The notes beneath the pieces are model-generated. The model was not told the origin of the DNA and ran no database searches. It saw only the letters and a program-made list of their open reading frames with translations. Positions 36,085 to 36,512 of a DNA stretch of 36,512 bases are shown here, piece by piece; the first letter of the stretch is position 1; every line of letters starts with the position of its first letter. The DNA is from Solicoccozyma terricola. Taxonomy: Eukaryota; Basidiomycota; Tremellomycetes; Filobasidiales; Piskurozymaceae. The translations under genes were made by a program, and so were the position numbers. The stretch lies in assembly GCA_001600875.1 (NCBI GenBank), contig BCLD01000014.1, positions 783,257 through 819,768 on the forward strand, written 5' to 3'.

Positions 36085-36498
36085 AGGGTAAAACGGTTAG
36101 AAGGCACGAACACGAGAGCCAAGCGTTTTCTCTCTCTCTTTCTCTCTCTTCCAACTCACAAAAACTTGGAGTTACCCTCGTTGAACGAGTAGATCTTGCC
36201 TCGGTTTGGAATTCTGATCTTGGGATGAGTCAAGATGAATTCTCCGAGAGACTTTTCAAAGGGACAACCGGGGGGGAGGGGGGGAAGGGGGGGGGGCAAT
36301 CAGCTTGCAAGCCCGCGCGGGGACCTCCGTCGTATCACCACCACCACCAACACCCACCTCGTCCAAAGTGAAACCATCCACTCCTTGTCCGGTCGACAAG
36401 ACTAAATTGCAACTTGACCCGTACATGGTGTAACCCGCTGCGGGGGGGGGGGACCCTGGACGAAGGACGTCCTCGACTGTGCCATGTGATCCCTCCTT
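35587..36498 (-). CDS. FBP1: Fructose-1,6-bisphosphatase (5' partial)
   Basis: Gluconeogenic phosphatase, cytosolic. Visible exons on the minus strand: from 36498, then 36437-36358, 36251-36160, 36016-35921, 35839-35587. The encoded C-terminal half reads [74 protein letters not shown], and [19 protein letters not shown] near the active site. The N-terminal half lies off the right edge. Between 36498-side codons (RPG) and GYTMYG only an 18-nt C-rich stretch remains. This is too short for an intron, and the conserved residues between RPG and AGY are missing, so the sequence is probably collapsed there. The intron before exon 36016-35921 has a C56 run (complement of 36028-36083). Convergent with HIS5. 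Confidence 0.92.
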
Positions 36499-36512
36499 CT
36501 GTTGGGGGGGGG

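Overview
This is nuclear DNA of an intron-dense fungus, most likely a basidiomycetous yeast of the Tremellomycetes (Cryptococcus/Kwoniella-like). I count 18 protein genes and about 78 introns. Most introns are 42-180 nt, start GTGAGT/GTRNGT, end YAG and carry CTRAY-type branch sites. Every gene model was built by hand by joining exons whose translations match conserved eukaryotic families, with reading phase checked at each junction. Gene names are by family resemblance, not by database search.

Layout. GPN2 (partial, +), AHA1 (+) and VTI1 (+) fill 1-6201. A four-pass membrane protein of unknown function (-) and the Rieske protein RIP1 (-) follow to 12093. RIP1 is divergent from COQ11 (+, 12547-14410). 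Then come EIF3K (+), a short-chain dehydrogenase (-), the mitochondrial FAD/folate carrier FLX1 (+), the rRNA dimethylase DIM1 (+), JAC1/HSCB (-) divergent from the lipoyl transferase LIP2 (+), NDUFA2 (-, 5' part lost in an N gap) divergent from a BQT4-like APSES/KilA-N membrane protein (+), ADE1 (+), RCF1 (+), HIS5 (+) and FBP1 (-, partial). Seven genes are recognisably mitochondrial (RIP1, COQ11, FLX1, JAC1, LIP2, NDUFA2, RCF1), covering respiration, ubiquinone, Fe-S and lipoate biogenesis. Two of the divergent pairs (RIP1/COQ11 and JAC1/LIP2) join functionally related genes.

The most unusual content lies in the introns. First, six introns of five genes (RIP1 i1, COQ11 i1, LIP2 i1, BQT4-like i1 and i2, HIS5 i1) are filled with one family of short hairpin repeats. 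The 15-nt core is GCGARCGNAGYGAGC, usually at 27-28-nt or 23-nt period. It always has the same orientation relative to host transcription and starts within about 30 nt of the 5' splice site. R5 and Y11 covary as G/C or A/T, around a GNA triloop. Second, at least a dozen introns carry a pure sense-strand C run of 14-86 nt between branch point and 3' splice site; the two sequence ends and the N gap all fall in such runs. Third, RIP1 contains four consecutive tiny exons of 3, 14, 7 and 11 nt, which split the Rieske Cys/His motif; the 3-nt exon supplies a conserved lysine.

No rRNA, tRNA, CRISPR array, autonomous transposon or viral sequence was recognised.
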